A stretch of 64,000 bases of DNA from Sphaerospermopsis sp. SIO1G1 (GCA_010672785.1 JAAHFX010000001.1:331266-395265), one strand, 5' to 3'. Positions 10,762-20,861 are shown, numbered from the stretch's first letter. Notes: generated by a model from the sequence alone, not told the origin. Translations and numbers: made by a program.

Positions 10762-11151
10762 CTATAGATTTTGTAAATAACTTAATAAGTCAGCCATTTC
10801 TTGAGGATTAGGCTGGAATTTTGGCATAGGTGGAGTTTCTCCACTGATTACTTGGTTAATTAAGCCATATTTAGATTTTCGTTTGGAAACATCTTGTAAA
10901 CTTGGCCCCACAAACCCATTGGCCTCTGAACCGTGACAACCAGCACAGTTAGTCAGGAATATGGCTTTACCCTGGGAGGGGTTTCCTGCTAACGAGATGA
11001 CATCTTTAATATAAGGATCGGAGGCTTGAACCATATTCACACCGAAGATAACTAAGGCTATGACTATGATTATGGACAACACTGACAAAGCGATCCACTG
11101 AGTTAATGTTTCCAGTTTGATAAGCTGCTTATCCAAGAGGTTTACTTTCAC
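10762..11151 (-). CDS. cytM: Cytochrome cM
   Basis: Cyanobacterial c-type cytochrome of 129 residues. An N-terminal membrane anchor (about 19-42) precedes a single haem-binding motif CAGCH (69-73) and the axial methionine region TPPMPKFQPNP (Met109). The segment NPSQGKAIFLTNCAGCH and the end QEMADLLSYLQNL match the CytM type rather than soluble cytochrome c6. The start codon is GTG; no ATG is available before the membrane anchor. CytM is thought to modulate electron flow between photosynthesis and respiration under stress; its exact role is unsettled. Divergent from petG. Confidence 0.9.
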   Translation of the reverse strand: MKVNLLDKQLIKLETLTQWIALSVLSIIIVIALVIFGVNMVQASDPYIKDVISLAGNPSQGKAIFLTNCAGCHGSEANGFVGPSLQDVSKRKSKYGLINQVISGETPPMPKFQPNPQEMADLLSYLQNL

Positions 11152-11344
11152 AGGCTAGGTGTACAAGAAACTTTATCATTTCCTACACATAGCTTAAAAT
11201 TTCTTGATTATCTCTGCAAGGAAAAGAAGAAACTTTAGATAGTATTTAGATTGTGAAAACAAGCTACGATGCTGGATTAGTGCTATTTTTGGTAAAATCA
11301 CAAACAGGAACGAATTCTGAATATTTGTAAAGAGGAGATTTACA

Positions 11345-11458
11345 GTGGTTGAACCCCTACTATCCGGTATTGTTTTAGGTCTAATCTTCGTGACTTTGGG
11401 CGGACTATTCTACGCTGCTTACAAGCAATACAAACGCCCCACTGAGTTGGGCGGCTAA
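11345..11458 (+). CDS. petG: Cytochrome b6f complex subunit PetG
   Basis: A 37-residue single-helix subunit of the cytochrome b6f complex in the thylakoid membrane. The translation from GTG 11345 is [20 protein letters not shown], then [17 protein letters not shown], the conserved PetG sequence. A ribosome binding site AGAGGAG at 11331-11337 sits seven bases before the GTG and fixes the start. The gene is divergent from cytM and convergent with rsmD. Confidence 0.96.
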   Translation: MVEPLLSGIVLGLIFVTLGGLFYAAYKQYKRPTELGG

Positions 11459-11477
11459 GGGCTGAAGATTAACTAAT

Positions 11478-11519
11478 GAGTGATGGGAAATATTAATTGA
11501 AGTTAATAACCCATCACTC
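11478..11519. terminator. Hairpin between petG and rsmD
   Basis: A perfect ten-base inverted repeat GAGTGATGGG / CCCATCACTC with a 22-base loop lies between the convergent genes petG and rsmD and includes the rsmD stop codon. It has no T-run, so termination or 3'-end protection is inferred from position. Confidence 0.5.
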
Positions 11520-12071
11520 CCTCTCTTCCATATCTATGTGACTATAAAAAGTAATTGCAGTATTACCATAGGTTTTTTGGCGGTGAATTTGCCAAATGGG
11601 GATAGTAGGTGGCGTAAAACTAGGACTATGTTCTACCGCTATCTCTCCGTTGATATCTAAAATTTGATCATGAGCGATCGCTTCTAAAACTGGCTGATAT
11701 AAATCACTAGCATAGGGAGGATCAAAATAAATTTTGTCAAATGTTTGACTTGATAATTTCTTTATTTGCTGGAGTACATTTCCTCTTAGTATTTGAAATT
11801 TTTGATTTTGTTTGACTACTTGCCGCCAATTTTGTTGAATTATGGAACAAGCTCGACTAGACTGTTCAATGCCGATGACTAAACTTGCTCCTCTGCATAA
11901 AGCTTCTGCACCCATTGAACCGCTACCCGTACATAAATCTAACCAGCAACAATCTTCAATTTTTCCTTGCCAGATATTAAATATTGCTTGTCTGACTTTA
12001 GCACTGGTCGGCCTGGTTTCTTGTCCTGGTAAAGTTTTTAGCAGCCGATTCCCGTATATTCTCAGAGCCAT
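11514..12071 (-). CDS. rsmD: 16S rRNA (guanine(966)-N(2))-methyltransferase RsmD
   Basis: A 185-residue SAM-dependent methyltransferase that modifies G966 of 16S rRNA. The N-terminal MALRIYGNRLLKTLPGQETRPTS and KVRQAIFNIW are the RsmD signature. The SAM-binding glycine motif is LDLCTGSGSMGAEAL and the catalytic motif is DPPY in KIYFDPPYASDLY. It lies upstream of no obvious partner; hisH follows upstream on the same strand with about 80 bases between them. Confidence 0.93.
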   Translation of the reverse strand: MALRIYGNRLLKTLPGQETRPTSAKVRQAIFNIWQGKIEDCCWLDLCTGSGSMGAEALCRGASLVIGIEQSSRACSIIQQNWRQVVKQNQKFQILRGNVLQQIKKLSSQTFDKIYFDPPYASDLYQPVLEAIAHDQILDINGEIAVEHSPSFTPPTIPIWQIHRQKTYGNTAITFYSHIDMEERE

Positions 12072-12150
12072 TTTTTATTGGTCATTAGTTACTTATTTGT
12101 TAATCATTAGTCATTCATCCAATAAACACTGACAACAATGCAAATTTTTA

Positions 12151-12786
12151 TTAAGCAGGAATTTTTTCCCGCACTTGAGCGACAAAATTAGATAGGATTT
12201 GCAAACCAATATTCGAGGATTTTTCAGGGTGGAATTGAACTGCGATCAAATTATCTTGGGCAATTGCAGCTGTGACAGTTTGACTACCATGAGTAACTGT
12301 AGCTGCTTTCACTTTTGGATCAATAGGGTCAACATAATAGGAGTGGACAAAATAAACCCAAGGATGAGCAGGTAAGTGTTCCCATAAAATGCTTTTTGGT
12401 TGAGTCAGTTGTAGTTGATTCCATCCCATTTGGGGAATAGCAATACCTGGTTCAGGACGAAATCTTTTGACTTTTCCTCGGACAATTCCCAACCCTGGTT
12501 GAGTTCCTTCTGCACTGGATTCAAAGAGAATTTGCAGTCCCAGACAAATTCCTAAAAAGGGTTTCCCAGAAGCAATTACATCCTTAATTGGTTGTTCTAA
12601 ACCACGCGATCGCAGATGTTGCATAGCCGGATCAAAAGAACCAACTCCAGGTAAAACTACAGCATCAGCCTGTTCTATTTCCTTGGGAGAGTAAGTTACT
12701 TTGGGAGTAGCTCCAGCTTTTTCCAAACCTTTACAAACTGAGTGCAAGTTTCCCATCTCGTAATCTATGACTGCAATGACTGGCAT
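12151..12786 (-). CDS. hisH: Imidazole glycerol phosphate synthase, glutaminase subunit HisH
   Basis: Class I glutamine amidotransferase of 211 residues which supplies ammonia to HisF in histidine synthesis. The triad is visible: C81 in GICLGLQ, H186 and E188 in VQFHPEKSS. The oxyanion-strand motif PGVGSFDPAM is also present. hisF is not in the window, so the two subunits are unlinked here, as is common in cyanobacteria. Confidence 0.96.
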   Translation of the reverse strand: MPVIAVIDYEMGNLHSVCKGLEKAGATPKVTYSPKEIEQADAVVLPGVGSFDPAMQHLRSRGLEQPIKDVIASGKPFLGICLGLQILFESSAEGTQPGLGIVRGKVKRFRPEPGIAIPQMGWNQLQLTQPKSILWEHLPAHPWVYFVHSYYVDPIDPKVKAATVTHGSQTVTAAIAQDNLIAVQFHPEKSSNIGLQILSNFVAQVREKIPA

Positions 12787-12972
12787 TTACATAACTCCTT
12801 ATAAATTGATGGAAGAAAGAATTCAACTAGTCTTGGTGAAAGTTGAAAGGGTAAGAACTTGCGAATAAACCCTTTAATATTTTCTCCAGGTTTTTGGAAA
12901 ATTGAAGATATTTAACTGAGTAGTATTGGCAAGCTATTTATCATAATATTCTAATTATAAATAATATTTGTT

Positions 12973-13572
12973 ATGCAGAAAAAAATATTATTAACTTCTT
13001 TTGACACTTGGCTAAGTGAACAAAAGTCAAATTCTGCGGATGATTTGTTAATAGCACTAGCCGAAAAGACCGATGTTGATCATGATTTCACTTTTTTGCG
13101 TCGTCTTCCCGTAGAAGTTAACCTTGCTAGTTCTCTTGTCATTGCCAAAATTAATCAACTCCAACCTGACTATGTTATCTGTTGTGGTATGGCTGCTAGT
13201 TATGAAAATTTAAGTATAGAAGTTATAGCTAGTAACATATATGTAAACTCTACGGATATGACATGGAAAAATTCTCTGGAAAATTCTCAACAAAAAACTT
13301 TGCAGACAATTGTTAATATTGAACAATTATTAGTTGGTACAACAGCAGTTGATATTAGTTATGACTGTGGTAAGTTTGTCTGTGAAGGTCTTTATTACTC
13401 GGTATTAGAATATTTGAGCCAATCTCAACTCATTATTCCTTGTATTTTTGTCCATGTGCCAATTTTGCATCCAGGAAATTTGATAGGCATTCTTACAGAT
13501 TTTGTTGTCATCATTAATAACTACAGTAAACAGTTATCAAGAAACAGAGAACAAGGAACAGGGAATAGTTAA
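12973..13572 (+). CDS. Pyroglutamyl peptidase (C15) family protein
   Basis: A 199-residue homologue of pyrrolidone-carboxylate peptidase, which removes N-terminal pyroglutamate. The likely triad is E83 (YENLSIEVIASN), C137 (DCGKFVCEGLYYS) and H161 (CIFVHVP), with spacing as in family C15. The N-terminus KKILLTSFDTW replaces the usual VTGF-PF motif, so substrate preference may differ. The last residues, RNREQGTGNS, are encoded by the start of a GGAACAGGGAA-type repeat, so the C-terminus has probably been rewritten by repeat DNA. Confidence 0.78.
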   Translation: MQKKILLTSFDTWLSEQKSNSADDLLIALAEKTDVDHDFTFLRRLPVEVNLASSLVIAKINQLQPDYVICCGMAASYENLSIEVIASNIYVNSTDMTWKNSLENSQQKTLQTIVNIEQLLVGTTAVDISYDCGKFVCEGLYYSVLEYLSQSQLIIPCIFVHVPILHPGNLIGILTDFVVIINNYSKQLSRNREQGTGNS

Positions 13573-13617
13573 CAAAGTCATAAAGTTAAATTAATCAACG
13601 ACAATGACTAATGATTC

Positions 13618-13708
13618 AGGACTTACGCAAAAATCATCCAAAACTCTATTCCTCTGTGTTCTCTGCGTTCTCTGCGGTTTTATATTCCGTGACTGGTGCG
13701 TAAGTCCT
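13618..13708. mobile_element. MITE, AGGACTTACGCA family, core type 1
   Basis: A 91-bp element with perfect 12-bp inverted ends AGGACTTACGCA / TGCGTAAGTCCT. The core contains CTGTGTTCTCTGCGTTCTCT. AATGATT stands on both sides (13610-13616 and 13709-13715), a probable target duplication. The same core and ends recur at 49122-49212. It ends 33 bases before the DUF3370 start codon, so it forms much of that gene's leader. Confidence 0.88.
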
Positions 13709-13741
13709 AATGATTAATCAACGTTCAACTTTAAATTGCCT

Positions 13742-15100
13742 ATGTTATCACTATTACTAGGACTAACTTTTACCCAAGTCACAACAATTTCCCAATCACC
13801 AGAAGAAATCATCCAACCCCAAGAGGTACGGAAACTACCAGGAAAGTTAGATACAGTCCCAGTATTTAATAGCAACAGTCCGGAATTGGTATTAAAAGAA
13901 GGAATTTTACTTTCTACCTTTCCTTCCCAGGGGAAAAAAGTACCCACTGCACATTTAAACTTTCCTTTTCAGGGACGATTTGATGTTTTTTCCCACCATG
14001 TTGCAAAAGCAGAACCACCAGAAAATTTACGTTCTCTTTACCACGGGATAATATTACATAACCCTGGGAATAAACCTGTGAAGGTGAATATTTTGCATGG
14101 TGCAAGTTATTTAAGTCAACCGGATGCACCTTTTATCCAATTAGACTCTTTTGTTCCCAATAATTCGGGTCAGGTGTTTGCTGGGCCTGGTAGTAGAGTC
14201 ATGTCTGATATATTGAGAGGAAAAAGACAAGATATCCTCCCTGCATATATCATGATTCCTCCAGGGAAAAGTCAGGTGTTATTAAATTTACCTATCCCTG
14301 TCAGAGAATTAACTCCTCCTTTAAATGGTCGTTCGACCTATATGCGTTTGCGAAGTGATGGGACTGTGTATGCTGCCAGTTTAGCAATGTTTGCAAAGAT
14401 CAATGATGATGGTAGTGAAAGAGCGCCAAATATAGCGGAATGGTCAAGTTTATTAAAGAATGGTGAATTATCAACACCAAGGGATAAAGTTCCAACTCCC
14501 ATAGTGGGAAATAAGAAACCTGCAATTTATGGGAGAGTAGCAGGTGTTTCCCGTGGTTCACAATGGCGATCGCTGTTAACAGATACTTCCAATAGTAGTT
14601 ACTTAACTATTCCTGAATCAGGTCAAGCTTTTTCCTATCCTTTAAGTTCTTTACATGGAGGAACTTTTGGAACTGGTCAAATTCAAACTGCACCGATGCT
14701 AGTTCGTTATCCTGATACTGCTTATTTTGCACATGGTAATTATGGCATTCAATACAGTTTAAGGTTGCCGTTGTTAAATAATTCTCAAACTTACAAAAAT
14801 GTAACTATATCTCTACAAACTCCCATCAAAGAAAATCAATTAACAAAGTCTGGGTTAAGATTTTTCAGTCAAACTGCACGTCAAGTTTTCTTTAGGGGAA
14901 CTGTACGGGTACGTTATCGAGATAATCATGGAAAACCGGCAACTAGGTTTGTACATTTAGTGCAAAAAAGGGGTCAAAAAGGGAAACCTTTAGTTTCTTT
15001 AAATATGAAACCAGGAGATTCCTCTTGGGTAGAAGTTGATTTCCTTTATCCTCCTGATGCTTCTCCCCCACAGGTTTTGACGGTTGCGACACAGGAGTAA
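13742..15100 (+). CDS. DUF3370 family protein, probably exported
   Basis: A 452-residue cyanobacterial protein of the DUF3370 family, function unknown. From ATG 13742 it begins with a short hydrophobic segment MLSLLLGLTFTQVTT, consistent with a signal peptide, followed by the family signature IQPQEVRKLPGKLDTVPVFN and the long conserved LYHGIILHNPGNKPVKVNILHGASYLSQ region. An upstream in-frame TTG at 13736 adds only two residues. Location outside the cytoplasm is inferred from the N-terminus. Confidence 0.87.
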   Translation: MLSLLLGLTFTQVTTISQSPEEIIQPQEVRKLPGKLDTVPVFNSNSPELVLKEGILLSTFPSQGKKVPTAHLNFPFQGRFDVFSHHVAKAEPPENLRSLYHGIILHNPGNKPVKVNILHGASYLSQPDAPFIQLDSFVPNNSGQVFAGPGSRVMSDILRGKRQDILPAYIMIPPGKSQVLLNLPIPVRELTPPLNGRSTYMRLRSDGTVYAASLAMFAKINDDGSERAPNIAEWSSLLKNGELSTPRDKVPTPIVGNKKPAIYGRVAGVSRGSQWRSLLTDTSNSSYLTIPESGQAFSYPLSSLHGGTFGTGQIQTAPMLVRYPDTAYFAHGNYGIQYSLRLPLLNNSQTYKNVTISLQTPIKENQLTKSGLRFFSQTARQVFFRGTVRVRYRDNHGKPATRFVHLVQKRGQKGKPLVSLNMKPGDSSWVEVDFLYPPDASPPQVLTVATQE

Positions 15101-15184
15101 TTTATCTAATACCCAATAGAATTTAGCGATCGCATTAACTATAATGCCAAATTTTGTCTGTGTAGTGCGATCGCTTGAATTATA

Positions 15185-15234
15185 AAAAATCAACATCCTG
15201 CAAATCCTTAAATCCTGGACATCCTAATTCAGAC
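15185..15234 (-). repeat. Fragment of the TCCTGAATCC-type dispersed repeat
   Basis: ATCCTGCAAATCCTTAAATC, followed by CTGGACATCCTAATTCAGAC, matches the inverted ends of the longer elements at 32451-32687 and 33813-34130. This is a partial copy. Confidence 0.6.
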
Positions 15235-15244
15235 GAAATAAACA

Positions 15245-15770
15245 TTAACCAATATTCACTAAACTATCTACCACTAATGGTTGATATTCAAAACTAGAAA
15301 ACGGCAGAAAATCATCATTAAACATAGCAGTTAGATGACACAATAAACGAAACTGAAGCGGTGTTGGAAATAAATTTACACGCTCTATCTCTAATGTTAC
15401 AGCATTAGGATTTTTTTCAAGTAAAGTGAAAATTTCACTGCATAAATAGCGCGGACAATAACCAACAATATAATGATCTTCTGTATTTAAAGTTAACGCT
15501 TTGTTATGATAAGGGTTTTGGAATTCATGTGCTAACCATAATGTTTCTTGGGGAACAAACTTGTTAATTCTATTAATTGCAGATTTCGGTAAATGTCGGA
15601 GTCCATGAACAAAGAAGTATAATTGATATTGTCCATTATTATCTGCTTCTGAACAGGAGAAAACTGCGAGATTATCTGTTTTTCGTTCTCCTCCACTGTA
15701 ATCTCTTCTGATTTAACTCCAGTACATTTTGTGCAAATTCAATTGCTATGCTTGATATCAGGTGTTTAGG
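15245..15770 (-). pseudogene. HIRAN-domain protein, frameshifted remnant
   Basis: Reverse-strand translation ending at 15245 gives about 150 residues with a clear HIRAN domain: FVHGLRHLPKSAINRINKFV, then PQETLWLAHEFQNPYHNKAL and DHYIVGYCPRYL. HIRAN domains bind DNA ends or gaps in several repair proteins. The frame meets a stop near 15705, but the upstream sequence continues in another frame as IAIEFAQNVLELNQ, and a possible MKHYS start near 15780 is in a third. At least one frameshift has therefore broken the gene. The rest of 15101-15244 holds HIP1 sites and a repeat fragment. Confidence 0.7.
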
Positions 15771-15849
15771 AATAATGTTTCATCTGTGTTCATTATGATT
15801 TTAATTATCAAGATGATATACTATTATTTAGTATATTATTATAATATAT

Positions 15850-15971
15850 AGGACTTACGCAACTGGCATATTTATCTGTTCGTAGTAAGCGATTTATCGC
15901 TTATTTTTGGCACTAAAGTGCCTACTACAGACTGAAATTTAGACTTTCCGTGTGACACTTACGTAAGTCCT
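15850..15971. mobile_element. MITE, AGGACTTACGCA family, core type 2
   Basis: A 122-bp element beginning AGGACTTACGCA and ending TACGTAAGTCCT. Its core (AAGCGATTTATCGCTTATTT and GGCACTAAAGTGCC, two small palindromes) is unrelated to the core at 13618. The 7-bp AATATAT stands directly on both sides (15843-15849, 15972-15978), a clear target duplication. Confidence 0.88.
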
Positions 15972-16092
15972 AATATATTGTGTAGATATAAAAGTTAGTA
16001 TTTAAAATATTAGCATTCTTAAGATTATTAATAATTTACATCATCAAGATACTATAAATCCTAATCATAACAAAATAAAAATCATAATAATT

Positions 16093-17118
16093 ATGAATAA
16101 TTCCCCAACCCAAAAAGTTAAAGACATAGGTGAACAAGGACTATTAAAAATCATACAATCCTTCTGTCCCGCAGATATCATTGGTGATGATGCAGCTATA
16201 TTAACTACAACTCCTGAAAAATCTCTCATAGTCACCACAGATATGCTCATTGATGGTGTCCATTTTAGTGATGCTACCACCTCCCCAGAGGATGCAGGAT
16301 GGCGTGCTACAGCAGCTAATTTATCAGATTTGGCAGCTATGTGTGCATCTCCATTGGGAATAACAGTGGGATTAGGCTTACCAGGAGATTTAAACGTTAA
16401 CTGGGTAGAAAAACTATATCAAGGTATAACACAATGTTTACAAAAGTATAATACCCCCATTGTTGGTGGAGATATCGTGCAATCGCCAATCACAACCTTA
16501 TCAATTACCGCTTTCGGTGAAGCTAACCCCAACTTGATCATCCGTCGTTCCACTGCACAAATCGGAGATGCCATAGTAGTTACAGGAATACATGGAGCAT
16601 CCCGTGCTGGTTTAGAACTGCTCTTAAACCCCGAAATAGGGAAAAACCTCAAAACTCAAGAAAAAGCCAGCTTAATCACCGCCCATCAACGTCCTCAACC
16701 ACGTTTAGATGTTATATCCATACTTTCAGAAATCCTACTCCCCACCACCCCAACTCTCCATCACCCCATCTCAGGAATGGATAGTAGTGATGGTTTAGCA
16801 GACGCAGTATTACAAATTTGTCATGCTAGTCAAGTGGGAGCGATATTAGAACAGAGTAAAATACCCACACCATCAGCATTTAAACATTGGTTAACACCAG
16901 AGCGATCGCTCAATTATGCCCTTTATGGTGGTGAAGACTTTGAATTAGTCCTTTGTTTACCCCCTAAAATCGCATCAGTATTAGTAGAAAAACTCGGAAC
17001 AGGTGCAGCCATCATTGGAAAAATTACACCAGGTTCAGAAGTAATTGTCAAAGATGAAAATGAAAAAATCCCCAACCAAGTTTTAACACTCAGTCAGGGA
17101 TTTCAACATTTTAGTTAG
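16093..17118 (+). CDS. thiL: Thiamine-monophosphate kinase
   Basis: A 341-residue kinase that phosphorylates thiamine monophosphate to the cofactor thiamine diphosphate. The N-terminal IGDDAAI, TTDMLIDGVHF and the LSDLAAMCASPLGITVGLGLP block are the ThiL/AIR-synthase signature; GGDIVQSP and DSSDGLADAVLQIC are the later nucleotide and Mg-binding motifs. The C-terminus has YGGEDFELVL. Convergent with gap2, separated by a short TCACCAATC-rich stretch. Confidence 0.95.
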   Translation: MNNSPTQKVKDIGEQGLLKIIQSFCPADIIGDDAAILTTTPEKSLIVTTDMLIDGVHFSDATTSPEDAGWRATAANLSDLAAMCASPLGITVGLGLPGDLNVNWVEKLYQGITQCLQKYNTPIVGGDIVQSPITTLSITAFGEANPNLIIRRSTAQIGDAIVVTGIHGASRAGLELLLNPEIGKNLKTQEKASLITAHQRPQPRLDVISILSEILLPTTPTLHHPISGMDSSDGLADAVLQICHASQVGAILEQSKIPTPSAFKHWLTPERSLNYALYGGEDFELVLCLPPKIASVLVEKLGTGAAIIGKITPGSEVIVKDENEKIPNQVLTLSQGFQHFS

Positions 17119-17200
17119 GTGATGAATAATCAGTAATGGGTAAAAAACAAACATCTTACCCAATCACTAATCACCAATCACCAGTCACCATTCACTCAGA

Positions 17201-18214
17201 TTAAGCCCACTTAGCAGCAACTAACTCAGCCAAATCTAAAACACGTTGGCTATAACCCCATTCATTGTCATACCAAGCCATAACCTTAACCATGTCATTA
17301 CCCATGACTAAAGTTAAACTAGCATCTACAACTGAAGACTCATTAGTACCTTGATAATCAGAAGATACCAAAGGTAACTCACTGTAGCCTAAAAAGCCTT
17401 TCAAATAGGTTTCAGAAGCTTCTTTGAAAACTTGGTTAACTTCTTCTGTGATTGTGCGTTTTTCTACTTGAACTACAAAGTCCACCATAGATACATTGGG
17501 AGTAGGTACACGCAAAGCAGTACCATTAAGTTTACCCTTCAACTCAGGTAGTACAAGTGCCACAGCTTTAGCAGCACCAGTAGAAGTAGGAACAATATTC
17601 ACAGCTGCTGCTCTAGCCCGACGTAAATCACGGTGAGAAGCATCTAGAATTCTCTGATCCCCAGTGTAACTGTGGGTAGTAGTCATTGTTCCTTTAATGA
17701 TGCCAAATTTTTCGTGTAGAACTTTGGCAACAGGAGCTAAACAATTTGTAGTACAGCTGGCATTACTAATAATGTGATGTTGGTTGTGATCATATTGTTC
17801 ATGATTTACACCCATCACAAAAGTGCCATCTTCATTCTTACCAGGAGCAGTAATCAGAACCTTCTGAGCACCAGCATTAATATGGCGTGAAGCTCCTTCC
17901 CGGCTAGTAAATACACCAGTGGATTCAATAATCAGATCAATGTCCCATTCCTTCCAGGGCAAGTTATCTGGGTTGCGATCAGATACGCATTTAATGGTAT
18001 TACCATTGACAGTAATGGAATTATCATCAGCAGTAATATCAGCATTTTGTAATCTTCCTAGCATGGAATCATATCTAAGAAGATGAGCATTGGTTCTGGG
18101 ATCAGAAGTGTCGTTAATACCTACCAATTGAATTTGGCTATTTTCTCTACCTACCCAACAACGTGCGAAGTTCCGTCCAATGCGCCCGAAACCATTGATT
18201 GCAACTCTAATCAC
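17201..18214 (-). CDS. gap2: NAD(P)-dependent glyceraldehyde-3-phosphate dehydrogenase
   Basis: From GTG 18214 the product is 337 residues beginning [20 protein letters not shown], the usual length and start of Gap2, the Calvin-cycle/gluconeogenic enzyme of cyanobacteria. Catalytic Cys154 is in [13 protein letters not shown] and the later motif [20 protein letters not shown] is present. The frame is open a further 17 codons upstream to an ATG at 18265, but that extension ([16 protein letters not shown]) is not family-like. Confidence 0.95.
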   Translation of the reverse strand: MIRVAINGFGRIGRNFARCWVGRENSQIQLVGINDTSDPRTNAHLLRYDSMLGRLQNADITADDNSITVNGNTIKCVSDRNPDNLPWKEWDIDLIIESTGVFTSREGASRHINAGAQKVLITAPGKNEDGTFVMGVNHEQYDHNQHHIISNASCTTNCLAPVAKVLHEKFGIIKGTMTTTHSYTGDQRILDASHRDLRRARAAAVNIVPTSTGAAKAVALVLPELKGKLNGTALRVPTPNVSMVDFVVQVEKRTITEEVNQVFKEASETYLKGFLGYSELPLVSSDYQGTNESSVVDASLTLVMGNDMVKVMAWYDNEWGYSQRVLDLAELVAAKWA

Positions 18215-19190
18215 AGTATCTTGCCCTCTGTATTTATGCCTATAAGTTGATATCGTTGACCCCAATCATATCGCAAAGGGGGTGAGTCTTGATAACCATA
18301 AAGCCTGAGATTCAAAAAAAAATGAAGAATTTATTCGTCATCATCTGAGTAAAGCTGGTGAGAGACAATGTAAAATTTCGCTGATTATGGAACTAAATCA
18401 TCAATAAAGACACTTTATCGCCAAAATTCGTGGTTCTGACTCGATGGAATTCTCACTCATGGTGTTTGTTGTCATTGCCAATTGATTATGTATGTTAATT
18501 GTGTGAATTTCCGCTCCACCTGCTTGCAGACTGACTCACTTTGAGATATATTCACAGCACTTGTATGTCTGGGTGCAATGAACTTATCAAACATTTGTAC
18601 TAATTCTGTTCCATAATGCCAACGGTATTCAATTTAGAGATTAGGGATGAAGAATACTGAGGGAGTAAATAGATATTAGACATCAGCGATAGTTTTGAGC
18701 ATACACATTTGACTTTCATATTCAAGAGTCAAAAGTACAAACAAAAAAAGCAAATGTAAATACTGACATACAAGCATCCATACAGCTTGACCAAAATTTT
18801 CAAACTTTGAAAATTCTCATACATATCAAAATAAATTGAACCATACTTTGTACTGTTAATATACTGTTGTAGTAAATTTATTCCATTGTATTGAATCTAG
18901 TTACCAATCACCCATATATTCCAGTAAGCAAAAAACAATATGTATTTAAGATTACCAAAAGATTTTTCCCGATGTAACCCTAACCTTCAGAATAATCATA
19001 AGAAGATATCAGCAATAAAAATATCCCTAGAAAGCCATAACTTTGGAAATAAAAAATACCAAAATCAAAAATTAATGGTTTATTCAAGTCAGAAAATCTG
19101 ACAGGGATAGTATCTGTAAAAAACAAAATCCTGTTATGATACGCGTGTCATTTGTGATGATTGTGTGGTGTGGTGTAAGAGGAGTAAAAA
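18215..19190. other. Long gene-free stretch between gap2 and murC
   Basis: About 975 bases with no convincing reading frame on either strand and none of the dispersed repeats seen elsewhere. It must hold the divergent promoters of gap2 and murC. A ribosome binding site AGAGGAG lies just before the murC start. I see no riboswitch or known small RNA, though a non-coding RNA cannot be excluded. Confidence 0.5.
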
Positions 19191-20651
19191 ATGACTAATT
19201 CTATAGATTTTAGCGGTAGACCATTTCATTTCATAGGGATTGGCGGGATAGGAATGTCCGCCCTGGCTCATGTTCTGACAAAGCGTCAATTACCTGTATC
19301 AGGTTCTGATCTCCGTCCTAGCCAAATTACTCGTAAGCTAGAAACCTTGGGCGCTCATATTTTTAGTAAACAAGAAGCCAGTAATCTAGAGTTCTTCCGT
19401 TCCCAAGGATCAAATACTGGAGTATTTTTAAATTCGCAAGAAAATGTATCTGTTGATCCACAAAATCTTCCCCAAGTTATTTGTTCAACAGCCATCAACC
19501 CCAGTAATTTTGAATACAAAGCTGCTTTAGAATTAGGTTGTCCAATTTTGCATCGTTCTGATGTCCTAGCTGCCTTAATTGCGGATTACTATAGTATTGC
19601 AGTTGCTGGTACTCATGGTAAAACCACAACTAGTAGCATGATTGGTTATATGTTACTTCAAGCAGGACTTGACCCCACAATTTTAGTGGGTGGAGAAGTA
19701 AAAGCCTGGGAAGGTAATGCTCGTTTAGGTGAAAGTAAATATTTAGTTGCCGAAGCAGATGAATCTGACGGTTCTTTAGTTAAACACGCTCCAGAAATTG
19801 GCATAATTACCAATATTGAACTTGATCATCCCGATCACTACGAGACATTAGATGACGTAGTTAACACTTTCCAAACATTTGCCCAAGGCTGCAACATTTT
19901 AGTCGGCAGTATTGATTGTGAGACAGTCCGCGATCGCCTCAAGCCAACAGTCAGTTACAGCCTGTTTCCTGATACAAAAGCAGACTACACTGTAACTAAT
20001 ATTGATTATCGTGCCGATGGTACAACAGCCTTAGTATGGGAAAAAGGCAAAGCCTTGGGGGTTCTCAAATTAAAATTACTAGGTCATCATAATCTTAGTA
20101 ACGCCTTGGCAGCCGTAGCAGTGGGTAGAGCGTTAAAGTTAGAATTTGGAGAAATATCCAAAGGTATTGCTACTTTTGAAGGTGCAAGAAGACGGTTTGA
20201 ATTCCGAGGCGAAGCCGTTGGGATTACTTTTATTGATGACTACGCGCACCATCCTAGTGAAATTCGCGCCACCTTGGCCGCAGCTAGACTGCAAGCCAGA
20301 CCAGGACAAAGAATAGTCGCTATTTTCCAACCCCATCGTTACAGCCGCACACTAGCTTTTTTAGAAGAATTTGCTGAATCATTTTCTCATGCTGATTTAG
20401 TCATAATTACTGATATTTACAGTGCTGGAGAACCAGATTTAGGGCAGATTAGTGGTGAAAAACTAGCAAATGCAATTGCCGAACATCATCAGCAGGTAAT
20501 ATACAAACCAAACTTATCTTCCATATCTGAAGAGTTACTATCAATTCTGCGGCGAGGAGATTTAGCATTGTTTTTAGGCGCTGGAAACTTAAATCAAGCT
20601 ATTCCAGAAATTATCACCACCCTCTGTGAACCAGTAACAGCTACATCTTAA
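19191..20651 (+). CDS. murC: UDP-N-acetylmuramate--L-alanine ligase
   Basis: A 486-residue cytosolic ATP-dependent ligase that adds L-alanine to UDP-MurNAc in peptidoglycan synthesis. The N-terminal Rossmann motif FIGIGGIGMSALA, the ATP-binding AGTHGKTTTSSMIGYML (about 144-160), EADESDGS and the later DDYAHHPSEIRATL are all MurC/Mur ligase signatures. AGAGGAG precedes the ATG. murB follows 210 bases downstream on the same strand, so two consecutive steps of the pathway are linked. Confidence 0.96.
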   Translation: MTNSIDFSGRPFHFIGIGGIGMSALAHVLTKRQLPVSGSDLRPSQITRKLETLGAHIFSKQEASNLEFFRSQGSNTGVFLNSQENVSVDPQNLPQVICSTAINPSNFEYKAALELGCPILHRSDVLAALIADYYSIAVAGTHGKTTTSSMIGYMLLQAGLDPTILVGGEVKAWEGNARLGESKYLVAEADESDGSLVKHAPEIGIITNIELDHPDHYETLDDVVNTFQTFAQGCNILVGSIDCETVRDRLKPTVSYSLFPDTKADYTVTNIDYRADGTTALVWEKGKALGVLKLKLLGHHNLSNALAAVAVGRALKLEFGEISKGIATFEGARRRFEFRGEAVGITFIDDYAHHPSEIRATLAAARLQARPGQRIVAIFQPHRYSRTLAFLEEFAESFSHADLVIITDIYSAGEPDLGQISGEKLANAIAEHHQQVIYKPNLSSISEELLSILRRGDLALFLGAGNLNQAIPEIITTLCEPVTATS

Positions 20652-20861
20652 GAAAAACTACAGCAGCAAACAGCATCTAACTTGATAATACTTTCTAGTC
20701 AAGATTTTTAGATGAAGTGTTATCTTTAGCTGCTCTCAAATCTGCTGTAATTTCCCATATTCTTAAACGGATTACAAAATTAAAGTAATCATCCTTTTCA
20801 TTAATTTAAGACACTGACAATCAGTGACTTAGCTGAATAAAAATTACCAATTTAAGCAAAG

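Noticed and set aside
18215..18265. N-terminal extension of gap2 to ATG 18265
   Set aside because: The extra 17 residues are not family-like; GTG 18214 gives the standard 337-residue enzyme.
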